A stretch of 64,000 bases of DNA from Morinoia aosen (taxonomy: Eukaryota > Arthropoda > Malacostraca > Amphipoda > Talitridae), in contig CM059569.1 in the NCBI GenBank assembly GCA_030386875.1, positions 44,865,842 through 44,929,841 on the forward strand, read 5' to 3'. Both the position numbers and the translations under genes were made by a program. The notes beneath the pieces were generated by a model. It searched no databases. It saw nothing but the letters and a program-made list of their open reading frames with translations, and had not been told where the DNA came from. The first letter of the stretch is position 1. The number at the start of each line of letters is the position of its first letter. This document shows, piece by piece, positions 1 to 8,470 of this stretch.

Positions 1-100
1 AAAGGACAAAAAAGAAAAAAATTTTTAGAAAAATTTTACAATGCAGGCAAAAGCAGCAAACGTTGGACAAGTCATTAGTGAAAGAGAAAAGAAACGAAAA

Positions 101-1182
101 CATCATTATTATTATTATATAGGGCGTTTCACCACCGAAGACGCTACGAAGACGTTTCATCGGTGACTTCGGTATTTCCAAGTTCGTCATTTCTGTACAT
201 AAAGCAAATATCATTCCTATCATTGCCCCGTGGCGGCATAGTTGTAGTTTTAAGGTATATTACGTTTTACTTTAGTACTGGCATGGTGTGTAGTTCAGCT
301 CGCTTGGGTCAGGAAAAAAGACCATCACCATGCGCTGCCTCGCAAGTTAGCTCCTTACATAAGCTATTAAGGTTTGAATATTTTCTATCTAGTTTACAGG
401 TCCGGTCAGGGTTGAATTTTACTTGTGGTAGCTGGTACCCCCATGCGGGGGTTCCAGCTAACCTCCCACACTTGGCCGAGCGACTCACCCATGCTGGAAC
501 CCCCTCTCCCCAGCAGGGCGCCGAGAGCTGTAGCACATGTCGCTCGGCCATTCAGCTATATATTATTAAGAGCACCGATAGAATGTAAGAAGAAGTATAA
601 GGGTCCTCTGTATTCCGACGGTTTCCCAACCAAGCAATCTGACAGAAAGGTTGCCGGGGTTAGGGCCAAAGAAACGTATACGCTCCTCCATGTATGAAGG
701 GCATTCAATAAGCAGGTGTTTTACGGTCAGGGGCACTATGCAGTCCTCGCAGTAAGGCGGTGCGCTGTTGTCCATCAGGTATCCATGAGTAACCTGAGTG
801 TGACCTATTCGTAGGCGGCACAGTGTCCTCTCCCAGTGGCGGTTGGAACACAGCGCGTTGGGTAATGGTTTGGTGTTATTGTGGATGCTTCTGAGCTTAT
901 TATTGGCCACTGAGTGCCATTCTTCAGTCCATGCGGTAGTCAGGGTTTTTCGGATGTACATTTTCATGTCCGATCGTGGCAGTCCAACATGAATTACTGG
1001 TCCGTCTTCTGTCGCAGCCCGAGCAGCCGCGTCGACGGCTTCGTTTTTGACTACTCCAACATGGCCTGGTACCCAACACAAGTAGAATCTGCGGTGGTCA
1101 TGAAAAAGTATTTCCTTAATCGAGGCAACTATGGGGTTTGGGTGGCGGATGTTGGTTATTGCTTGTATGGAGCTTCTTGAGT
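101..1182 (-). mobile_element. 5'-truncated I-group LINE (RNase H end plus 3' UTR)
   Basis: This is the 3' end of a non-LTR retrotransposon lying on the minus strand. Its coding part ends at 566, and about 465 bp of 3' UTR follow down to an ATT/TAA-type microsatellite tail at 101-118, a tail type known from I-clade LINEs. Flanking sequence at 90-100 (AGAAACGAAAA) and 1183-1193 (AGAAACAAAAA) matches at 10 of 11 positions and could be the target-site duplication. Endonuclease and reverse transcriptase are absent, so the copy is dead on arrival. The family assignment rests on the RNase H domain and the tail. The exact 5' break is uncertain by a few bases. Confidence 0.75.
566..1180 (-). CDS. LINE ORF2 C-terminal fragment: RNase H end and zinc-finger-like tail
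   Basis: About 205 codons remain of a LINE polyprotein. The fragment enters inside the RNase H domain at SRSSIQAI, where full-length relatives have an aspartate just before the SRSS, and continues with the conserved WVPGHVGV...NEAVDAAARAA stretch that carries the last RNase H active-site residues. Further on, CEDC...H...C (YCEDCIVPLTVKHLLIEC) matches the Cys/His motif often found behind RNase H in I, R1 and related clades. The frame is open to a natural stop at 566. The methionine start sometimes predicted near 1219 is in flanking DNA and is not real. It encodes no complete enzyme. Confidence 0.8.
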   Translation of the reverse strand, partial: SRSSIQAITNIRHPNPIVASIKEILFHDHRRFYLCWVPGHVGVVKNEAVDAAARAATEDGPVIHVGLPRSDMKMYIRKTLTTAWTEEWHSVANNKLRSIHNNTKPLPNALCSNRHWERTLCRLRIGHTQVTHGYLMDNSAPPYCEDCIVPLTVKHLLIECPSYMEERIRFFGPNPGNLSVRLLGWETVGIQRTLILLLTFYRCS

Positions 1183-1193
1183 AGAAACAAAAA

Positions 1194-1975
1194 CAAAGAG
1201 AAACCTTTATCAGATCCAAAAAGACAAAGATGAGAAGAAACCCAGGAAATAGAGTTACCAGAAGTTTTTATGGCAGGGGATTCTCCTTTCAAGAATTAAC
1301 TTCTCTTATTTCCTCCCACACCTTTATCAAATTACGTAATTGCATGTCATCCAAAAAGATACTGTAAGTTATATAGTATTGCTCTTATTAAGTTTATTTC
1401 TCTCATGTTTTTTGTTTTATCAACATTTCATATAATATTTAATATTTATAAAAATGTTTTCTTTAATATTATATATAGTGTAAGGAGGTACGTAGGTATT
1501 CATCTGGTACTTGAGAACAAATTATTCTCTTTTACACTAATGTGATGGGAAAATATGATTCGGTTCTTGAACAATTTGGTTTTGGAACAGGCTTTTGGAA
1601 CGAATTATGTTTGAGAACCGAGGTTTGGCTGTAAAGGTTATCAGCCAAAAATATTACATTATAAAAATATGATATTGAATCTACAGTATTCACTCCTACG
1701 GTTTTGCTAATGTTCTACGGTGGCCGCCACATTTAAACTGATGCAAACTGCAAATCGATTTTAGTATTCGCTACCCCAGTCCTGCTAATATTTTTGGGTG
1801 ATAACCTTTGTTGTTATTAACTAAAACATCCTAGAAGTGGGTTCAGGCTCTGCAGGATCTGCTAACAATAAATTACGCCATATATTGCAAAAACAATAAC
1901 TTTTCCCATGCTCCGCGCAGTTGCAGCATTATTGGAACACGCTCTACTTTTGCACAGGAAACCCATTTCACGAGC
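1194..1975. other. No recognised feature
   Basis: AT-rich sequence between the LINE and the fold-back cluster. I see no coding frame, RNA gene or clear repeat. Confidence 0.5.
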
Positions 1976-1989
1976 GCCGTTCTTATAAC

Positions 1990-2380
1990 TTGATAGTTAA
2001 AGAACTCAAATATAACGCATCAGCAAACACAATGTCATTCTTGTAAAACGTTTTAAAATGTGTTCTTTAAGTGATTCTTTGGAACGGAATTTGATAAATG
2101 TGTAGCATTTGGTAGGAATCAATTTTTCACTTTTTGATGCCTAAACATAGTTATTTAAATCTAATAAACAATTTTTCTGCTATTTACTTTCCGTTGCAAA
2201 TGAGTTTTTTACAAGTTATAGCGGTAAATTAATAACCGCAATTGGACAATATTTATTGTCAGGCAAGGAAATTAATAATTTGGGGGCAAATAATCAATAA
2301 AGGAACACATTTAATAACCTTTTACAAGAATGACATTCTGCTCGCTGATGCGTTATTTTTGAATAATTGTACTTTGAAAT
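1990..2380. repeat. Inverted-repeat unit, fold-back cluster part 1
   Basis: Positions about 1996-2073 recur inverted at about 2290-2375; the shared words are ATAACGCATCAGC and AATGTCATTCTTGTAAAA. The spacer holds segments that recur inverted elsewhere in the cluster: about 2092-2130 matches 4186-4226, and about 2160-2240 matches 2882-2955. The same arm sequence flanks the larger palindrome at 4328-5006, so this is one family of repeats. No transposase is seen. Confidence 0.7.
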
Positions 2381-2381
2381 T

Positions 2382-2409
2382 GGCGCCGGCGCGCGCGCGC
2401 GCCGGCGCC
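2382..2409. repeat. Perfect 28-bp GC palindrome with alternating CG core
   Basis: GGCGCCGGC, then a (GC)5 core, then GCCGGCGCC form an uninterrupted palindrome in AT-rich surroundings. Alternating GC favours Z-DNA and cruciform extrusion. It abuts the inverted arm of the fold-back cluster. Confidence 0.9.
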
Positions 2410-2435
2410 GTTATTTAGTTAGTAAGGGTAGTTAA

Positions 2436-2600
2436 CCCCCTATTACAAACGTAAAGAGGTTGGGTCGTGAGGGTTAGCCACAGTTCTTATAGCAAAAATT
2501 ATAAATAAAGCTTCTAACCCACCCATTAGGGTGACGACCGCAATCTTGTTTACATCGGATCCAAGATAGCGGCGCCCATAATGGTCGCCTGCCTGACCTA
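2436..2600. repeat. Fold-back core, single-arm copy
   Basis: This copy starts CCCCCTATTACAAACGTAAA and runs through GGTTGGGTCGTGAGGG, the AAGCTTCTAACCCACCCATT segment and the GGTGACGACCGCAATCTTG segment. The same series is found at 4530-4665 and, inverted, at 4678-4808. Here only one arm is present, so it is a partial copy or solo end. Confidence 0.75.
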
Positions 2601-3550
2601 AAGTAAATATTGACCCCGCAATTTAAGCGTTTGAAGCGGGAAATAAGTCATCAAGCCCGTGGTATAGCAACACTGCAATGGAGTCTTGCTTCTGACGCTT
2701 GCGTCATCAAAGACAAAACTAAACCTAACGCTATAACTCTTTAATTCATTTACCGTAAAAAGTTTACAGAAGAAAAGTAGTTCATTTTGATGTTATTACC
2801 ATGGTTCAAGCAACAAAACTTCAAAAATTGATTAGTAACTGTTTATTTAAGCGCATTCGTCATCAAAGACAAAACTAAACTTACCGCTATAACACGTTAT
2901 ATACTCATTTGCAACGGAAAGTGCATAGAATAAAAATTGTTTATTTACATCTAACTTAATTAAAAATTTTGGTCAATATTGAATTTTATGTTGTCAACGA
3001 ATTTCATAATTTCGTAGGTATAGGTAGGTAATAAAGTCAACTTTAAGACGTTTTACAATAATGACAATGTGCCCGGAAATGCTTATTTTAGGAGATATAG
3101 GATAAATAGCGCCAGGTAAGAATAGCATTAACGGCAGTTTCGATATGGCTCTTCCGGCGTTTTGCGCACGCGGACCACGCCAAGTTTTTTGGCGGGAGTC
3201 ATCGGCCTCGGTATGGTTGAGTTAAATTAAGATATTTTAGGCTTACTTAGGTTAGGATACTTAACTAAATTAACTTTAGCAAACCTAACCTTACCTATCG
3301 TTACGTCAGAAACGGATTTCTGCTTATTTACCTCTCCGTTTGTTCAATTATATAAACGACGTTCCTATAACTTCAAAGTTAAATAGGTAAATGTAAAGGA
3401 CTTGACCATAATTGATATTCGAATTTTCGATGCCTTAATAATGTTAATCACATGAAAATAAACAAGTTTTCTTCAATGCACTTTCCGGCGGAAATGAGTA
3501 TTTTAAAAGTTATGACGTTCAATGAGTTACCGGAACTCCATTGTGCATCA

Positions 3551-3674
3551 CCCTATTACAAACGTAAAGAGGTTGGGTCGTGAGGGGTAGCCACAGTTCT
3601 TTTAGTTTTATAATTTTCACTAAAAGAACTGTTGCTACCCCTCACGACCCAACCTCTTTACGTTTGTAATAGGG
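3551..3674. repeat. Hairpin element, 56-bp arms
   Basis: The arms 3551-3606 and 3619-3674 are reverse complements with one mismatch, around a 12-nt loop. The arm begins CCCTATTACAAACG and is the terminal part of the fold-back core. This looks like a minimal snap-back MITE, or two element ends joined head to head. Confidence 0.85.
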
Positions 3675-3996
3675 GGTTTGCTCTTCGTCGGCTTGGTTGG
3701 CGCGCGGGAACGCCTGTTTACTTTCACGTCGGACCGCGCGGTATATTTTTCCCCGCCTCAAACACTGGAGTTACGGTAACTCATTTAATGCCATAGCTTT
3801 TAAAATACTCGTTTCCGCCGGAAAGTCCATTGAAGAAAACTTGTTTATTTTCATGTGATTAACATTATTAAGGCATCGAAAATTCGAATATCAATTATGG
3901 TCAAGTCCTTTACATTTACCGTTAAATATCTCCAAAAATAAGCATTTCCGGGCACATTGTCATTCATGTAAAACGTCTTAAAATCGACTATATTAC

Positions 3997-4167
3997 CTAT
4001 CTATACCTAAGAAATTATGAAATTCGTTGACAACATTATATTCAATATTGACCCTATCTATACCTACGAAATTAGGAAATTCGTTGGCAACATTATATTC
4101 AATATTGACCCTATCTATACCTACGAAATTAGGAAATTCGTTGGCAACATTATATTCAATATTGACC
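3997..4167. repeat. 57-bp tandem repeat, 3 copies
   Basis: CTATCTATACCTA starts at 3997, 4054 and 4111, giving three 57-bp units. The last two are nearly identical. The unit contains the subterminal sequence that is present once at about 2965-3030, so it was amplified in one arm of the fold-back only. Because 57 is a multiple of three, a short repetitive open frame arises on the minus strand; it is not a gene. Confidence 0.85.
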
Positions 4168-4327
4168 AAAATTTTTAGGTACCGAAAAGTAAAAAATTGA
4201 TTCCTACCAAACGCTACACATTTACCCGGAATTTTTAATTTCTGTGAACGGGTTAAACTGCATATTGACCTGAAAATCTTTATCATAAGCATATAATAAA
4301 TCTACAAATACTATTGAAATAGACTTT

Positions 4328-5006
4328 TCGGTCAATGTGAAGTTTCATGCAATCACGGAAAATAATAATGCCGATCCCAGGAATCACTAAAGGAACACAT
4401 TTCAGAACGTTTTACAGGAATGACATTCTGCTCGCTGATGCGTTATTTTCGAATAATTGAACTTTGAAGTTGGCCTTGGCTCCAAAGGAAGCGAGCGCGT
4501 GAAACGGAATTTAATTAATAACGGAAGCTATTACAAACGTAAAGAGGTTGGGTCGTGAGGGGGAGGCACAGTTCTTCTAGTGAAAATTATAAATAAAGCT
4601 TCTAACCCACCCATTAGGGTGACGACCGCAATCTTGTTGACATCGGGTCCAAAATGGCGGCGCCCATGGTGGTCGCCATGTTAGACCCGATGTTAACAAG
4701 ATTGCGGTCGTCACCCTAATGGGTGGTTTAGAAGCTTTATTTATACTTTTCACTAAAAGAACTGTGGCTACCCCTCACGACCCAACCTCTTTACGTTTGT
4801 AATAGGGGGTTAGCTTCCGTTTTTAATTAAATTACGCTCGCTTCCTTGGGCGCGCGACGGCCAACTTCAAAGTTCAATAATTCGAAAATAACGCATCAGC
4901 GAGCCGAATGTCGTTCTTGAAAAACGTTCTTAAATGGGTTCCTTTAGTGATTGTTTGGAATATCATTATCAATTTCCGTGATTGCATGAAACTTCACATT
5001 GACCGA
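4328..5006. repeat. Fold-back element, about 340-bp arms
   Basis: The left arm (from TCGGTCAATGTGAAG at 4328) and right arm (ending at about 5006) pair along nearly their whole length, centred at about 4670 in a GGCGGCGCCCATG-like turn. The inner part (about 4530-4808) is the core with CTATTACAAACGTAAAGAGG ends. The outer part carries the ATAACGCATCAGC sequence also seen at about 2000 and 2340. The outer arms show scattered substitutions and the inner arms few. No open frame is present, so it is a non-autonomous fold-back or MITE-like element. Confidence 0.8.
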
Positions 5007-5019
5007 CTTTTCAAATTGA

Positions 5020-5770
5020 TCAGCTACCCAGGTACTTGACTTACTTATTCCCTTAAAAGAACACTTCCATTATAGATCTCTCTATGCAAGTCAATAGAGA
5101 AAAATGATAACAAAAATACCATACCTACTGATAGAAAATGAAATCAACTTACTATTCCACAGCATTTATCAAGAAAAGAAAAATTGTTAGGCCTAATTCT
5201 ATATTAATTTAACCTATGTCAACTTAGCTTTCCAAATGTATCAACACAAAGATCCCAAGTTGGTAAAAATACATGGGTGTCTTAATAGAAATATGAATTA
5301 CTGAACAAAATATTGATAGATAACCAGAGAAATGCATTGCTAGTTAAGGTTAACCTAAGCTCAAAAATTCTAATTATTACTGATGAAAATGGCGAGACAT
5401 AATGTTGAAAAACACTTTTGTCCAGGGCTTGGATAAACTTTCGTAACACTTGGCAGAAAAATGTGTCACCACCTCACCACGTGTTGTTTCATTGTATCTC
5501 TTTAAAGCTTAAAAACCCCTCAATTCAACCATACCGTAGACCTCCAACGATGAGAATCATAGAATGAGCTTCCAGCTGCTTCCTGCTTTCTCTACTCCGA
5601 ATATTATGTAGTTCAGTTCTGGCGGATTATCTTTTTATATCAACTTGACGAAAATTTATTCGAGGTATTTAAATTATAAGATCTTATTTGTTTTATAATT
5701 GGAGAAACTTAAAATTTAGTTTTTTTATGGTATTATTTATACTGATTCGACAAACTCAGACACAAAATTG
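5020..5770. other. No recognised feature
   Basis: AT-rich DNA with no coding frame or clear repeat. Confidence 0.5.
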
Positions 5771-6019
5771 TTAGGGTAGCTGCACACCGAAAGATTTGAG
5801 GCGAGAAAGCGAGCAAGCTTGAATCGATATACATGTATTCCTATGGGAGTGCGCACACCACAAGCAAGCTAGCGAGCGAGTGAGAAAGATTGAAGATTGG
5901 CTGCAGCGAGAAAGCGACTTGAAGATGGTTTCACGCTTGAAAGCTCCAGTGAGAAGCCTCTGGCAGTGGCCGCGCTGCGTCTGGCAGTGCGCCGCGAGAT
6001 GTCGAAGGTGTGTGCTACA

Positions 6020-6895
6020 TGTAGCATACCGCTACATAAGCGTAAAAATTAGAAATTCGCTATTCATACTTAAATAAATTAATTAGTAGCATTAAAAATA
6101 TTACTCTAATTTATTATTAATTATTTTCTACTTCTAATTCGTAATCGTTAAAATTTTTGTGTAAATACATGAGAGATCAAATAATCAATCGACATTTCGA
6201 GTTCTTAAGCAGCCCGTCTGGCAACATACAAGCGCGTCGCCTAGTCCACTCACTTTTGCTTGTGGCTCGGTTGCGCGAACATCTCGACCTCTACATCATC
6301 GCCATACACACAACCATCACAGTCAAATCTCCCTGGGTTTTCCCTGAGTGCCATGTTAAATGTTACGTTGTTAACCTGAGTCATGCTATAACTTGCACAC
6401 AATTTACCTTATTATTGAGCCAGCCATTTGGCATTACCTTGGGAAAGGCCAGCAAATCTACCTGAGCCTCAAACCTTTGAGCTACTCCATTTACTCAAGC
6501 TCGATTGTCTGCTAGACGTTTGGAAAGCAGACCTCATAACGTGACCACATTACGTCACTGTTTAGAACTCCTTCAAGTTTTGCCCCAAATACAACTCACT
6601 CCCCACGCTTACTGCATCGCGTGCCGGCCTTCGTCAACTCCAGCCTGGTCCTCCGGCACGGATTGCCACCTCAACAAGCTCTCCGAGATCAAGAGCCAAA
6701 GAAGCCAGTTTTTTCCTGGTTTCCGCTTCCAAAATAAACTCCGCCACGGAAACTAAGCTGAGTCCACAAACGTGTTTCATTATCACTCTCGTAATTTACC
6801 CAGTACGCTTCGAGAATCGATCGAGTTTTTTTTTCTTTGCCGTTCAAATTAATATTTACACTGAACCACCCAGCGGCGAGTTCAAAAACCCGACA
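6020..6895 (+). repeat. 5' LTR
   Basis: 876 bp from TGTAGCATACC to CCCGACA, the same length as the 3' LTR with three substitutions. A candidate polyadenylation signal AATAAA lies at 6733-6738. The short open frames inside it also occur in the 3' LTR and are not genes. Confidence 0.95.
6733..6738 (+). promoter_or_regulatory. Candidate LTR polyadenylation signal (5' copy)
   Basis: AATAAA lies 713 bp into the LTR, and the equivalent 3' LTR copy is at 12560-12565. The 3' copy would terminate the genomic transcript. No TATA box is assigned with confidence. Confidence 0.5.
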
Positions 6896-6896
6896 C

Positions 6897-6915
6897 TGGT
6901 GCATCGGCCGGGAAT
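6897..6915 (+). promoter_or_regulatory. Primer-binding site, tRNA-Gly
   Basis: TGGTGCATCGGCCGGGAAT begins two bases after the 5' LTR. It is complementary over 19 nt to the 3' end (with CCA) of metazoan tRNA-Gly(GCC), as I know that tRNA. This is where minus-strand DNA synthesis would be primed. Confidence 0.85.
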
Positions 6916-7489
6916 TATTTTTAAAAATAAAAGAAAGAACTAAACTCGAAGTGTTCTGGGGGTTGTGAGAGGATAATGTTGGCGTATCATTGTAGTGATA
7001 AATTTTCCCATGTCGTAGTGGTTTGAGAGATTTCCTGTGGATTTTTGACCATGCTAATGAATTTTCTCTGAGCAGCTTAAAAATTTTTTTTTTATCTTTC
7101 TTTTATGCTGTTTCCTGTCTTTGTTTGTTTTTGTGCCTCAGTAGGTAGGAAAATATTTTTCTACTATTTCCGTGCTGTGCATTTATTCCTGACCACCGTA
7201 AAATTCTCGTCCCATTTTCTCTCTTTCCGTTTTCTTCAACGTATTAATTGATTGAGTAGGTAGAAAAATAATTTTTTCTCTCACCTGCTTAATTTTGTGC
7301 CTACGCAAATTGCCGCATACCGCATAATAATTTTTTTTTCTCTTCGTTTCCAATTTCATATTTCCTATCTTCTGTTTCACTAAATTTGAATGATTGAGTA
7401 GGTAAAGAATTAACGCAAACCCTTGCTACCTCATCCCAAGTCTTAGGCACTAATATCAGTAATTGTGCATCCCAAGAGTGTCCGCTAGC
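6916..7489 (+). other. Gypsy leader with recurring GAGTAGGTA motif
   Basis: Untranslated leader between the primer site and gag, rich in T-tracts. The word AGTAGGTA recurs at about 7141, 7255 and 7397, each followed by an A/T-rich run, so the leader holds weak direct repeats of about 110-140 bp. RNA packaging signals would be expected here, but none can be recognised by sequence alone. Confidence 0.6.
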
Positions 7490-8470
7490 ATGTCTGACTC
7501 AGATAATGAAGATCGAGCACACGCAAATCCCATTAGGCTCCCGACCTTTATTCCGGAGGACGCCCACACCTGGTTCCAGCAGTGTGAGGCGGTATTCTGG
7601 TATAATAAAATACGTAGTGAGATAGACAAATTCTACGCGCTTGTGAGTGCCGCGCCCACAAAACTCCTTAATGACTCCAACGAGCTCTTAGAAAACCCTC
7701 CAGATCGCAATCCTTACGGAACCTTAAAAGGCAAAATCTTGGCAAGGCTTCAGATGTCCGATGCGGACAAATTCCGAAGTCTTGTAGATGCCTCTGCTAT
7801 CCCTCCTGTCTCTAGTTCTTTCTCACCCACTTCGCTAGTTAAAGAACTGCGGAAACTCGCTACAGGAGTTGCCGTAGCTGAAGGATTTCTGAAGGAGGTC
7901 TTCATGACCAAACTAGCCCCTAATGTGCGTCCTTTCCTCTCACTAGCAGGGCCCGAGCAAACGTTAGAAAAATTAGCGGAAGCCGCAGAGACGGTGATCC
8001 GAAATATTAATTTGCCAAGAGAATCACAAGTTGCTTCCCTGAATGTAGCTGCTACAACTTTTAGCCCGTCAAATACGACGCAGAATTCAGCCAAAATAGA
8101 TAAGCTGCAGCAGGACATCGCTGAAATAAAGCAAGCTCTCCAAAATTTCCAAATAGGTCAGACCGTGGCTCACATTCAGCCAGGCCCAGGGAGATTCCAA
8201 AGCCACCAAAATGCCTACAACTATCCTTATGACTATCCCTCCAACTATCACTATCCTCCTCCTCCTCCTCAACGCTTTGATAGAGGTAGATCTTATGATA
8301 GGTCAAATAATCAAAACCCCCGTTTTCGGTCACGCTCTCGTGATGCCAGTAGCAATTTATGCTGGTATCACCAGAAATTTGGTGACCAAGCTCGTAAATG
8401 CGCCTCACGCTTTTGCCCGCGTTATACCGAACAAATGACTTCGGGAAACGCCACCAGCAACGCACAGTAG
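7490..8470 (+). CDS. gag: Gypsy Gag polyprotein
   Basis: A 326-residue structural protein that would assemble the cytoplasmic particle and bind the element's RNA. The ATG at 7490 (MSDSDNED) has A at -3. An in-frame TTG nine codons upstream is less likely. The N-terminal half has the RLPTFIPEDAHTWFQQCEAVF capsid-type motif and NPYGTLKGKIL further on, as in CsRn1-clade Gags. A Pro/Tyr-rich basic linker leads to a C-terminal zinc-binding box, C-W-Y-H-x9-C-x4-C, in LCWYHQKFGDQARKC and the following CPRY. This is the CHCC type and not the retroviral CCHC. The stop at 8468-8470 lies inside the frameshift hairpin. No internal stop is seen. Confidence 0.92.
   Translation: MSDSDNEDRAHANPIRLPTFIPEDAHTWFQQCEAVFWYNKIRSEIDKFYALVSAAPTKLLNDSNELLENPPDRNPYGTLKGKILARLQMSDADKFRSLVDASAIPPVSSSFSPTSLVKELRKLATGVAVAEGFLKEVFMTKLAPNVRPFLSLAGPEQTLEKLAEAAETVIRNINLPRESQVASLNVAATTFSPSNTTQNSAKIDKLQQDIAEIKQALQNFQIGQTVAHIQPGPGRFQSHQNAYNYPYDYPSNYHYPPPPPQRFDRGRSYDRSNNQNPRFRSRSRDASSNLCWYHQKFGDQARKCASRFCPRYTEQMTSGNATSNAQ

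Larger units (their letters stand above)
2960..4170. repeat. Large imperfect inverted repeat around hairpin 3551-3674
   Basis: Left-arm blocks at about 2965-3090 and 3385-3525 recur inverted at about 3935-4030 and 3786-3927. Each arm carries private insertions (about 3100-3370 on the left and 3675-3770 on the right), so the fold-back is old and has been rearranged. The centre is the near-perfect hairpin listed separately. Confidence 0.7.

Noticed and set aside
3993-4292. 99-codon repetitive minus-strand frame
   Set aside because: Produced by the 57-bp tandem unit inside a fold-back arm.
6157-6756. Open frames of 102 and 83 codons in the LTRs
   Set aside because: They are present in both LTRs as expected for a repeat, with no domain and no coding context.
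7463-7489. Gag start at TTG 7463
   Set aside because: A non-ATG start is not needed; ATG at 7490 has A at -3 and begins the Gag-like sequence.
8407-8417. CTTTTGC as an alternative slippery site
   Set aside because: It does not fit X XXY YYZ in the gag phase and lacks a nearby downstream stem; GGGAAAC at 8443 fits both.
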